Shown here one piece after another: positions 27,737 through 35,241 of a DNA stretch of 64,000 bases. Under the pieces are notes generated by a model. The model was not told the DNA's origin. It searched no databases and saw nothing but the letters and a program-made list of their open reading frames with translations. Source of the DNA: Caldicellulosiruptor hydrothermalis 108 (GTDB lineage Bacteria; Bacillota; Thermoanaerobacteria; Caldicellulosiruptorales; Caldicellulosiruptoraceae); contig NC_014652.1 of the NCBI RefSeq assembly GCF_000166355.1, forward strand, positions 1,375,001 through 1,439,000, read 5' to 3'. Position 1 is the stretch's first letter. Each line of letters starts with the position of its first letter. The position numbers were made by a program, and so were the translations under genes.

Positions 27737-29296
27737 TTACTTAACTCCAAAATCTTTATCTATTTGCTTTTTTATCTGCTCGTAATCAGGTTCTGGTAAC
27801 TTTTGGTCAGTAGAGAATTCATAGAACATTAAGGCCCATTTATCATAGATATGCTTTGTAATTTTCCATGTCCCATCCTGCTTTTCTAATTCAAAAATAT
27901 TTTCTCCATAAGAAATAAATGATGGATATGCTTCTTTTAGTTTTATCTCTAAGTCAATAACTACTTTGGCTTTGTTGCCATCAAGCTCTATGTTCTTATA
28001 ATGAAGTTCATATGGAAAATGTCTCTTCTCAACATAACAGTATTTTTTTTCGTCTGTATATTTTCTTCTGAATACCAATTCTTTGAGAGCTATTACCTTA
28101 TTTTGATTCTGTATCTTTGACATATCCAAGTATGGTGTTATATCTATATACTCCATTTGAAGATAAGCTTTGTACTGCGTTTCATAAAATCCTTCTATGG
28201 TTGATTTGATTGCCTCTATTTCACTGCTTTCAAAACTCAAAATGTCTTTTGCCCAAATTTGAACAAATGCACTGAGAAATATTGTTGTCAATACTAACAC
28301 CACAGCAAACACCTTTGCACCTTTGCTCATTTTCCTTGCCTCCAAACTCATAATAAACCTAAATCTCTCAACAATGCTTTCTTTTCTACCTACCAGACCA
28401 AATGCCGCACCTGCTCCACTTCCTATACTCACCAAAAGTGTGTTATAAAGTACCTCTGCATACTTCCTTTTGCCATCCTTCTTAAGCTTTCTTATTACTT
28501 CTTCGTCACATGAATATTCACATTCTCTATTTAGCTTTAAAACAGCAAAGTATACTAAGGGGTTAAACCAATGAAGTGCATTTATTAATTTACTTAGCCA
28601 TTTAACAAGTACATCTTTTCTCTTGAAGTGTACAAGTTCATGTCTTATGATTAATCTTAAATCTTCTCTTACTATGGCCTTTGCAGGTATTAGCAAGATG
28701 GGCGTAATGGTTCCTATCAGCATGGGTGTTGGTATAATGTCATTTTCTAATACCTTTATCTTTCTTGAAATTCTTTTTAACCTACAATATCTCTCAATTA
28801 TCCTTTTGCAATATTCATTAGAGCATTCTCTTGAGTTTCTTACAAGTATCAGTTTAAACCAAATATACCTCATTAAAAACCATGCGAAAAATATAATGGC
28901 ACCTATGAGCCAGACGTAAACTATAACTTTACGTAAAACTTCAAGATTAAAATAACCAATATTTTCAGAAGGCAGGGCAGTTAAAGCCCCACCTTGTGCT
29001 GTATTTTCTGTTAGTTGTAAGTTCAATGAACTAGTGTTACTGAGTTTTGAGGTTATATGACTGCTGTTGCCTAATATAATACTCTGATTTAGTACTCTAC
29101 TATCTTTCTTACAAAATTTAATCAATACATTCCATGGAATGGTAAAACAAAAAAGCCCTATCATCCAAATATAATACCTTGCCCTTGCGCTCAAATGCTC
29201 TTTAAAGATTTTGCTCAAAATAGCAAATATCAAAACAGCTATGCTACCACCTACTGTCATTACTAAAATCCATTTGAATATAACTTCTATATTCAT
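27737..29296 (-). CDS. M56 (BlaR1/MecR1-type) membrane metallopeptidase sensor with amidase-like sensor domain
   Basis: 519 residues. Membrane segments lie near 8-28, 42-60 and 122-145. A cytoplasmic zinc-peptidase domain has HELVH at 219-223 and YSCDEEVIRKL near 261-271. A fourth membrane helix lies at about 328-348. In BlaR1 the outer C-terminal domain is a penicillin-binding fold; here residues 363-519 are instead homologous to the N-terminal domain of the adjacent amidase. By analogy, ligand binding outside would activate the peptidase and lead to cleavage of BlaI. It lies 7 bases after blaI, which makes a classical repressor-sensor operon. Confidence 0.85.
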   Translation of the reverse strand: MNIEVIFKWILVMTVGGSIAVLIFAILSKIFKEHLSARARYYIWMIGLFCFTIPWNVLIKFCKKDSRVLNQSIILGNSSHITSKLSNTSSLNLQLTENTAQGGALTALPSENIGYFNLEVLRKVIVYVWLIGAIIFFAWFLMRYIWFKLILVRNSRECSNEYCKRIIERYCRLKRISRKIKVLENDIIPTPMLIGTITPILLIPAKAIVREDLRLIIRHELVHFKRKDVLVKWLSKLINALHWFNPLVYFAVLKLNRECEYSCDEEVIRKLKKDGKRKYAEVLYNTLLVSIGSGAGAAFGLVGRKESIVERFRFIMSLEARKMSKGAKVFAVVLVLTTIFLSAFVQIWAKDILSFESSEIEAIKSTIEGFYETQYKAYLQMEYIDITPYLDMSKIQNQNKVIALKELVFRRKYTDEKKYCYVEKRHFPYELHYKNIELDGNKAKVVIDLEIKLKEAYPSFISYGENIFELEKQDGTWKITKHIYDKWALMFYEFSTDQKLPEPDYEQIKKQIDKDFGVK

Positions 29297-29303
29297 CTCA
29301 TCT

Positions 29304-29684
29304 CTACTCCTCTTTTCCTAATAACTTCTTAATCTCCTCAAGCTCTTCTTTTTTTAAGTTTCCACTTTCAACTAATGCTGCTATTAAATCTTTTACAGAG
29401 CCATTAAATAGCTTATTCAATACCCTTGCTGTTTCTATCTTTGCGTATTCCTCTTTGCTAATAGAAGGACTGTAGTAATAAAGTTTATCTTTTTTCTCTT
29501 GCTTTATTGCTTTCTTTTTTACAAGCCTGTCAATCAATGTGTATATGGTTGACTTTTCCCATTTGATGTCTTTTTCTTTTAACCTTTGCACTATCTCTGG
29601 TGCACTCAGGGGCTTTCCTTCTTCCCACAAAACTTTCATAACCTCTAACTCAGCTTCTGATGGCTTTAATAAATCCTTGTTCAT
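29304..29684 (-). CDS. blaI: BlaI/MecI/CopY-family transcriptional repressor
   Basis: 126 residues, the family length. It carries a winged-helix domain (LKPSEAELEVMKVLWEEGKP, then STIYTLIDRLVKKKAI) and a C-terminal dimerisation helix bundle (DLIAALVESGNLKKEELEEI). The ATG at 29684 follows AAGGAGAG; the upstream in-frame extension to 29789 runs through the promoter. Likely represses its own operon and other promoters in the island that carry TACA/TGTA palindromes. A deleted second copy lies at 36426-36500. Confidence 0.88.
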   Translation of the reverse strand: MNKDLLKPSEAELEVMKVLWEEGKPLSAPEIVQRLKEKDIKWEKSTIYTLIDRLVKKKAIKQEKKDKLYYYSPSISKEEYAKIETARVLNKLFNGSVKDLIAALVESGNLKKEELEEIKKLLGKEE

Positions 29685-29701
29685 TTGCTTCACTCTCCTT
29701 T

Positions 29702-29752
29702 TACAATTGTGATTACACATATATTTTACAATAGTAAAAACCAATTTGTAAA
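29702..29752 (-). promoter_or_regulatory. blaI-M56 promoter with BlaI-like operators
   Basis: Minus strand: -35 TTTACA (29747-29752), 18-base spacer, -10 TAAAAT (29723-29728). TACAATAGTA (29727-29736) overlaps the -10, and TACAATTGTG (29702-29711) lies between it and the ribosome binding site. Both are one base from the TACA-NN-TGTA consensus. Suggests autorepression. Confidence 0.65.
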
Positions 29753-29789
29753 GAGGTTTTTGAAAAGTTTTTTGGAGATTTTTATACAA

Positions 29790-30145
29790 AAAGATTCAAG
29801 CCTAAACATGTCTTTCTATTCATCTATGCCGAAAATTAGTTATTAGAACTTATAGTATGATATTTTACTAAAAAATTGAGAGAATGTATTTATTTTTTTT
29901 TGTCTGATCTTACAATTGTAGTGTTACTACATGTGTGGTATAATTGTGATAAATAAAAAACTATTCAAGAGGTGAGTCAAAAATGTTAGGAAATTAGTAA
30001 AGGCAGATTTAAAATGACGCTAATATTAAGCAAGAAAAAATATATTAAAGCAACAATAGTAATATAAAGGCAAAATTACTTAATGTGATAAAAATTTTTG
30101 TATTTTTATTAAAATTTAGAGATATATCAAGGAAGGAGTGAACCT
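29790..30145. other. Intergenic region between blaI and the NlpC/P60 gene
   Basis: 356 bases. It holds the promoter/operator block at 29911-29944, then a good ribosome binding site (AAGAGGTGAG) before an ATG at 29983 that is stopped after four codons. With two single-base corrections the frame would continue to about 30066 (see findings). Otherwise AT-rich with no recognisable gene. Confidence 0.5.
29911..29944 (+). promoter_or_regulatory. Promoter with BlaI-like operators upstream of the NlpC/P60 gene
   Basis: The palindrome TACAATTGTA (29911-29920) overlaps the -35 TTGTAG (29916-29921). CTACATGTGTGG (29927-29938) abuts the -10 TATAAT (29939-29944), with a 17-base spacer. Identical layout to 23675-23708, which supports one shared regulator. 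Confidence 0.65.
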
Positions 30146-31840
30146 ATGATGAAAAATTATAAGAAAATGATAGCGTGTTTGATAATCTGTAGTTTGATTT
30201 TAGTATCTCCTTTATCTTTTTTAACTATCAAAACCAGTGCAACTGATAGTGAAGGAGTTAAAGAAGACCTTAAGCTTTCTAACTTCAAGAAAATTGTAAG
30301 TATTCCTGTATCTGAAGAGGGAATCGAATACACGGGTTCAGCTGGGCGAAGTGGTCCCGAAGGTCCAAATGCCTTTGATGTCAAAGGGGACAAAGTATAT
30401 GTACTTGACAATGTTCATCACAGGGTTTTAATATATAGTAAAACCAATGGAAACTTAATTGATAGAATATTTTTTCCAGAGAATTATTGGATTTATAATA
30501 TGGCAGTTGATAAGGCAGGGAAGATATATTTATTTGATGCTGGGTTAAACAGTTTGATTACAATATTGAATGGTCAGGTTGAAGTCAAATCCTTAGGGAG
30601 AGAAGTTTGTTTGGAGCCATTATCTGATTTTGGAGTTAGTGAAGATGGACCATATGTTGTAATTTCTGGTGAAAGAGAAATGAAAACAGCGATATTAAAA
30701 GATAAGCAAACAAGTAACTTTGTACCAGATTCTAATGGAACAAGAACTCTTACGATTACAGAAGAGAAAAAAAATAATATGTCTTATGATAAAATTATGT
30801 GGAAGCTTAATTGGGAAAATGGAAAAGTAATAGGAGGTCAGATTTTTACATTAACAGGGAAAATTATGCGATTTGAATTTCCTTCAGGATTTGAGCAAGG
30901 AACTAACCGCTATATTGGGATGAATGGAAATATAGTATATTGGAAATTGGAAAACAAAGATGGAATTTCGGTAGTTGGATTTGACAGTGAAAGTGGTAAA
31001 ATAGAAAGAGCTGTCCAAATTCCTCTTGATATTTATTATATTATTCCCCAACGGCATATTGTAATTGATGAAGGAAATGTCTATGTATTGGTACCTTCTG
31101 AAAAAAGTGTTGATGTACTTATGGTTACTTCTTGGCAATCTCCTGAAGAATTTATTAGAAATACAGGAAAATACAAAAATGAAAATATTCCGAATGATAC
31201 AATAGTTCAATCTGAAAAATCAGTAGAAAAAAATTTTTCTTCTATTACAAATAGCAGCATAAGCAGATCTCAAATAATTTCAACGGCACAAAATTATCAG
31301 TGGCACCAGTGGTATTGTAATAAGGAGAACTATGATGGTTCAAAAGTAGCAAATCCAAATTGGTGGAAAAGACCTTATTTTATAAAATCATATAACACAT
31401 ACTATTACCAAGTTCCATATTGTTGGGGTGGTTTTAGCTCTTTGACTGGTTTTGATAGTGAGATTAGTCAGGGATATGCAGCTGGAAATGTTGATACATC
31501 TCCTCAGCATGGTTATGTAGGAGGAACAGCAGGAGTTGATTGCTCAGGATTTGTAAGCAAATGTTGGGAATTGGCAAGTCATCACAGTACAACACAGTTA
31601 AAAAGTGTGTCAATGCAATTGGGCAATGTAGGAAATTATTCTTCATTAAAACAAGGAGATATTCTCTTAACAAGTGACCATGTAATGTTGTATTACACAA
31701 GAAATGCTAATAATGAATATGTGGTATATGAAAGCACTACGGGTGGTTATGACCGAGTAATATGTCGAGGGCATACTTATACTGATTTAGTTGACAATAA
31801 GTATGAACCATGGCGTTATAAGTATGTAACTGACGGATAA
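30146..31840 (+). CDS. Secreted NlpC/P60-type cysteine peptidase with N-terminal beta-propeller
   Basis: 564 residues. Signal peptide at residues 1-32. Residues about 50-340 show NHL-like propeller repeats (AFDVKGDKVYVLDNVHHRVL, then NMAVDKAGKIYLFDAG and IVIDEGNVYVLVPSE). A linker follows, then a C-terminal NlpC/P60-like domain with GVDCSGFVSKCW (catalytic Cys about 466), SLKQGDILLTSDHVMLYY (His about 512) and the upstream tyrosine-rich YYYQVPYCWGG. It starts at ATG 30146 after AAGGAGTG. Likely cleaves peptidoglycan stem peptides or related amides outside the cell, with the propeller directing binding. Its promoter has BlaI-like operators. Confidence 0.75.
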   Translation: MMKNYKKMIACLIICSLILVSPLSFLTIKTSATDSEGVKEDLKLSNFKKIVSIPVSEEGIEYTGSAGRSGPEGPNAFDVKGDKVYVLDNVHHRVLIYSKTNGNLIDRIFFPENYWIYNMAVDKAGKIYLFDAGLNSLITILNGQVEVKSLGREVCLEPLSDFGVSEDGPYVVISGEREMKTAILKDKQTSNFVPDSNGTRTLTITEEKKNNMSYDKIMWKLNWENGKVIGGQIFTLTGKIMRFEFPSGFEQGTNRYIGMNGNIVYWKLENKDGISVVGFDSESGKIERAVQIPLDIYYIIPQRHIVIDEGNVYVLVPSEKSVDVLMVTSWQSPEEFIRNTGKYKNENIPNDTIVQSEKSVEKNFSSITNSSISRSQIISTAQNYQWHQWYCNKENYDGSKVANPNWWKRPYFIKSYNTYYYQVPYCWGGFSSLTGFDSEISQGYAAGNVDTSPQHGYVGGTAGVDCSGFVSKCWELASHHSTTQLKSVSMQLGNVGNYSSLKQGDILLTSDHVMLYYTRNANNEYVVYESTTGGYDRVICRGHTYTDLVDNKYEPWRYKYVTDG

Positions 31841-31890
31841 TCAATAATAAAGAACATTAATGATTGTTAGATAGTTATATTTTTAATAGG

Positions 31891-31916
31891 ACTATCCAGA
31901 AATATAGCTGGATAGT
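31891..31916 (+). terminator. Terminator-like hairpin after the NlpC/P60 gene
   Basis: Perfect 9-bp stem ACTATCCAG / CTGGATAGT with an 8-base loop, followed by ATTTATTTA. Weak U tract, so possibly partial. Confidence 0.55.
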
Positions 31917-31969
31917 ATTTATTTACTGATATTAAAAAAAGTTACCTAAAAAGGAGATAAAATATTAAT

Positions 31970-33178
31970 ATGAAACTGAATGTTTTAAAAATAAAAAATA
32001 TTTATAAAAGTTTACTTTTAAGTATACTTATAACATTAATAATAGCAGGAATAATTTGTTATGTTATTATAAGTCATCTAATAGGGAATATTTCAGAAAA
32101 AGTAGGCTATGTAGAGCGTTTTGATAAAACCGAAAATGGTAACTTTTTTGCTTTATTTTATGGCAAAATCAGGCATAGTAGTGGTAGAGAAGATTTACTT
32201 TTCAGAATTAAAACAGACAATAAAATGACTTCAGAATGGGGTTATTTCCCAACTCGTTTTTTTGCATGGGGAATAGAACAGGTAGCATATTGTAGTGCAA
32301 ATCTAAAAGAGCTAATTTTAGTGGATTACAAATCCAAAAAAGAGGTTTATTGCAAGCAAATGCCAGAGGAAATAAAATATATTAGTGTAAATAAAGAAAG
32401 AAATGTGTTTGTTATTGCAACTCAAAAAGGGCTGTATCTTCTAAAGTCTCAACCTGCTTCAAAAAATAAAGAGTCTTCTGCGAATAACAGTTTTATATTA
32501 AAACAAGTTGCAAAGGGGTCATTTTGCTGGCCTGTTCTCTCACCAGATGGAAGATATATAGCTTGCGGAGAGAACAATAATAAAGAAAATGAACTTGCTA
32601 CATCATTGGTTGTGCTTGATTTAAACAAAAACATCAAGAAAAAGTTGCTATCTGAAAGATTTGGCAATCTGCCAATTGACAATGTGTATCGGCTTGTTCT
32701 TTCTATTGAGTGGAGCAAGGATAGTAAATGGATTGTGATCAGCACAAGAACTCCTGCCGATCCACCGTGGATATGGATTTCTGCAGCTGATGTGAAAACA
32801 GGAAAGGTAACAGAGTTTATAGAAAAGACAGGGCTATGTAATCCACCGGGTTGTTTTATTTCTGAAGATAAGTTTATTTTCTCGCAGGGTAAACCAGAAT
32901 ACAAAGGATTTGGCGATTATTCTACTATCAAAGAACCTTTTAGAGCGAAATTGGTTTTGCTGGATTTTAAGAGAGGAAATTTAGAGTTTATAGAGGAAAT
33001 TTCAAAAGATTTGAATGCATACTGGCCTATTTATGTAAATGGAGAAGTTTATTTTCTTGATAAAAACTCTTTTTTGACATCTGAGGGTTGTACAATTTAT
33101 AAACTGAAAGGTAAAACAGTTAAGCGTTTGTTCAAAGTTAATGGTAATTTAGTGAATTATGATGTTATTAAAAATTAA
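31970..33178 (+). CDS. Membrane-anchored protein of probable beta-propeller fold (paralogue 2)
   Basis: 402 residues, full-length paralogue of the 24430-25632 protein. One membrane helix lies at residues 13-36. The juxtamembrane segment SHLIGNISEKVGYVERFDKT is identical in both. Propeller-like strand repeats follow (FCWPVLSPDGRYIACGE, IEWSKDSKWIVIST). The start ATG 31970 lies 11 bases after AAAGGAG. Downstream of the NlpC/P60 gene after a weak terminator, so partial co-transcription is possible. Function unknown. Confidence 0.65.
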   Translation: MKLNVLKIKNIYKSLLLSILITLIIAGIICYVIISHLIGNISEKVGYVERFDKTENGNFFALFYGKIRHSSGREDLLFRIKTDNKMTSEWGYFPTRFFAWGIEQVAYCSANLKELILVDYKSKKEVYCKQMPEEIKYISVNKERNVFVIATQKGLYLLKSQPASKNKESSANNSFILKQVAKGSFCWPVLSPDGRYIACGENNNKENELATSLVVLDLNKNIKKKLLSERFGNLPIDNVYRLVLSIEWSKDSKWIVISTRTPADPPWIWISAADVKTGKVTEFIEKTGLCNPPGCFISEDKFIFSQGKPEYKGFGDYSTIKEPFRAKLVLLDFKRGNLEFIEEISKDLNAYWPIYVNGEVYFLDKNSFLTSEGCTIYKLKGKTVKRLFKVNGNLVNYDVIKN

Positions 33179-33240
33179 TTTTTCATTTTCAACAAAATTT
33201 AAATATTTGAGACTATAAATAATTTTATGTAAAGTATAAG

Positions 33241-33295
33241 GACCTCCTTCTTGGTAAGAACCAGAATATAAACAAAAATATCCAAGAGGGAGGTC
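33241..33295 (+). promoter_or_regulatory. Hairpin covering the IS256 transposase ribosome binding site
   Basis: GACCTCCTTCTTGG (33241-33254) pairs with CCAAGAGGGAGGTC (33282-33295), 13 pairs plus one G-U. The right arm contains the GGGAGG site for the ATG at 33303. Same arrangement as in the other IS at 18458-18520. Confidence 0.65.
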
Positions 33296-33302
33296 TTTTG
33301 TT

Positions 33303-33701
33303 ATGGAAAATGTTTTAACAAAAGAGCAGCTCTTAGAGTTTATAAGAAAAAACAATATTCAGAGTGTAAGTGATATTTACGAAAGTTTAAAAGATTTGTT
33401 TAAGAATGTACTTCATAGTTTTTTAGAAGCAGAGATTGAAGAAACTCTATGTTATGAGAAATATGATGTTAAAAACAAATAAACTACTAACTCTCGAAAC
33501 GGATATACTCAGAAGACTGTAAAAACAAAATTTGGAGAGATGGAAATTGATATACCAAGAGACAGAGAAGGTGAATTTGAACCAAAGATAATTCCTAAGT
33601 ATAAAAGAAATATTTCTGAAATTGAAGATAAAATTTTAACTGCTTCTATAGAAGCAGTTAAAAAAAACAGATAAAAAAGAGAATATTGTAACCCAGTATT
33701 A
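33303..33701 (+). pseudogene. IS256-family transposase remnant
   Basis: The frame begins MENVLTKEQLLEFIRK and keeps the conserved N-terminal segments (SFLEAEIEETLCYEKYDVKN, then SRNGYTQKTVKTKFGEMEID and IPRDREGEFEPKIIPKYKR). It has an in-frame TAA at 33480, where family members have Lys, and departs from the family after ISEIEDKIL, ending at 33701. The catalytic domain is gone, so no active transposase is made. A 30-bp perfect palindrome sits at the point of departure. Confidence 0.8.
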
Positions 33702-33963
33702 AATTTTCTCCACAAGGTTAGAAATTTATGCATAGATAGAAAATGTTAAAATGGTAATACTAAAAAATAGAAAGTTGGCAATTAAATTCTGAATGATTAC
33801 ATATCATGAAGGATGGTTTATCTTAAATACACAAAATTATTTACACAATTATTTACACACACCCTTCCCTTCTATCTACTTAACAGGGGGCAGTTTACAT
33901 CTTTTTGGACAGCACCTATTATCTTAACCAATTATCATTATCAATTTATGAAATGTTGGTTAT
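33702..33963. other. Right end of the IS256 remnant and flanking intergenic DNA
   Basis: AT-rich, with the right inverted repeat at 33828-33846. The stretch ACACACCCTTCCCTTCTA lies just beyond it. No gene is seen before the convergent propeller-like gene at 33964. Confidence 0.4.
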
Positions 33964-35196
33964 TCACTTCAAAATTAAATACTCACTAAATTTGTCGTTA
34001 GTATTGTTTTTCGAATAGTTTCTAATAAATAAATTAGTAGAAGGAGTTTCAGAATATAACATAACATAATTAGAATATCCTTTTTGAGGTTTTAAATAAG
34101 GAATTTTGTAATATTTTAGATCTTTTAATGAAAATATATAAATACCATCTTTCAAGTAATTACCATACCAAGATAAATATCCTCCAGAAATATATGGGTC
34201 TGCAAATGTAACCATACTTGATTTTTTCATAGAATACAATTCAGGATATACTATTACTTTCCATTTAAATGGAGCTTTTGATATATCACATAAAACTATT
34301 TGATCTTGAGAAATTATTCCGTTTATATGTCGAAGAGCAATAACATAATTTTTATAAATCCTTGGCATTACAAGTTCGTTATTTGGAGAAATTTTTGTTT
34401 TTTTCTTTTTTTCGATATTATATAAGTATATTTCTCCACTTTCTATCCTCATTGTATGAGTTTCTATAATATTTGATATACACCAAACTATATTATCACC
34501 ATAAATAGATGGAGGATATATTAATCTATTTTCTTTTTCAGGTATTTTTTCAATTATAGAATATTTTTTTGTTTTCATATCAAATAATTTTATAACTAAA
34601 TAGATAATTCCTTTTTTATCCTTTTCGTAGTTTAAGTAAACAACTTTGCCATTGTGAGCAAATATATCTCTCCACATAATACATGCTTTGGCTTTCATAT
34701 CATCATTAGCTGAAACACTTGTTTCATTACATTTATCAATCAAGCATATAGTATTGGTATTAATATCATATCCATATAACTTCCAATTGCAACTTAGATA
34801 TAAATATCCCTTTTTTCTTTCTCCTTCTATCCAATAGAAATATCTTCCATCAAAGTTTTCAGAAATGCTCAAAAAGTTTTTTTCAGTAATTTTGTGTATC
34901 AACTTTGTATGTCTTTTCTTTAAGTCTTTAATAAAATATGCATCTTCATTATTAGAAAGTCCAATAAATCTATTTGAGTCAATAGTAATAATCAAATTTT
35001 CATCTTTATTCTTTTTAAATGTTTTTAAAAGAATATTATTAAAATTTCCTTCATTTTTGGGAAAATATTCAAAAAGATTTTTACAATATACTATTCGCGG
35101 TAATGGTTGACTATTAATGAATTTAAGAAAAGAAAATAAAATAAAAACAGTTATTAAAATAAATATTTTTTTCGTAGTTTTTGATATATTACACAT
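33964..35196 (-). CDS. Membrane-anchored protein, probable beta-propeller, unknown function
   Basis: 410 residues starting at ATG 35196 after GAGGAGAAG. An N-terminal membrane helix lies at residues 11-28 (IFILITVFILFSFLKF). The rest shows repeated strand pairs of propeller type (YFWIEGERKKGYLYLSCNWK, then NIVWCISNIIETH, GGYLSWYGNYLKDGIYIF). It is not close to the 24430/31970 paralogues in sequence but has the same anchor-plus-propeller plan. Lies 45 bases after the C39 gene on the same strand and is probably co-transcribed. Very AT-rich. Confidence 0.6.
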   Translation of the reverse strand: MCNISKTTKKIFILITVFILFSFLKFINSQPLPRIVYCKNLFEYFPKNEGNFNNILLKTFKKNKDENLIITIDSNRFIGLSNNEDAYFIKDLKKRHTKLIHKITEKNFLSISENFDGRYFYWIEGERKKGYLYLSCNWKLYGYDINTNTICLIDKCNETSVSANDDMKAKACIMWRDIFAHNGKVVYLNYEKDKKGIIYLVIKLFDMKTKKYSIIEKIPEKENRLIYPPSIYGDNIVWCISNIIETHTMRIESGEIYLYNIEKKKKTKISPNNELVMPRIYKNYVIALRHINGIISQDQIVLCDISKAPFKWKVIVYPELYSMKKSSMVTFADPYISGGYLSWYGNYLKDGIYIFSLKDLKYYKIPYLKPQKGYSNYVMLYSETPSTNLFIRNYSKNNTNDKFSEYLILK

Positions 35197-35241
35197 TTTT
35201 ACTTCTCCTCGTTTCTGTGATTTATTTGATCTAATTTAAAA

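Larger units (their letters stand above)
33213..33846 (+). mobile_element. Decayed IS256-family element (internal deletion derivative)
   Basis: Imperfect terminal inverted repeats, 16 of 19 matching: CTATAAATAATTTTATGTA (33213-33231) against the complement of TACACAAAATTATTTACAC (33828-33846). A second partial repeat unit (ACAATTATTTACACAC) continues past 33846, so the right end may be a few bases further. Only the first third of a transposase gene remains. No target duplication is obvious. Confidence 0.6.

Noticed and set aside
27737-29684. Beta-lactam resistance locus
   Set aside because: No beta-lactamase or penicillin-binding domain is present and the BlaR1 sensor fold is replaced, so a resistance call from the family name alone would mislead.
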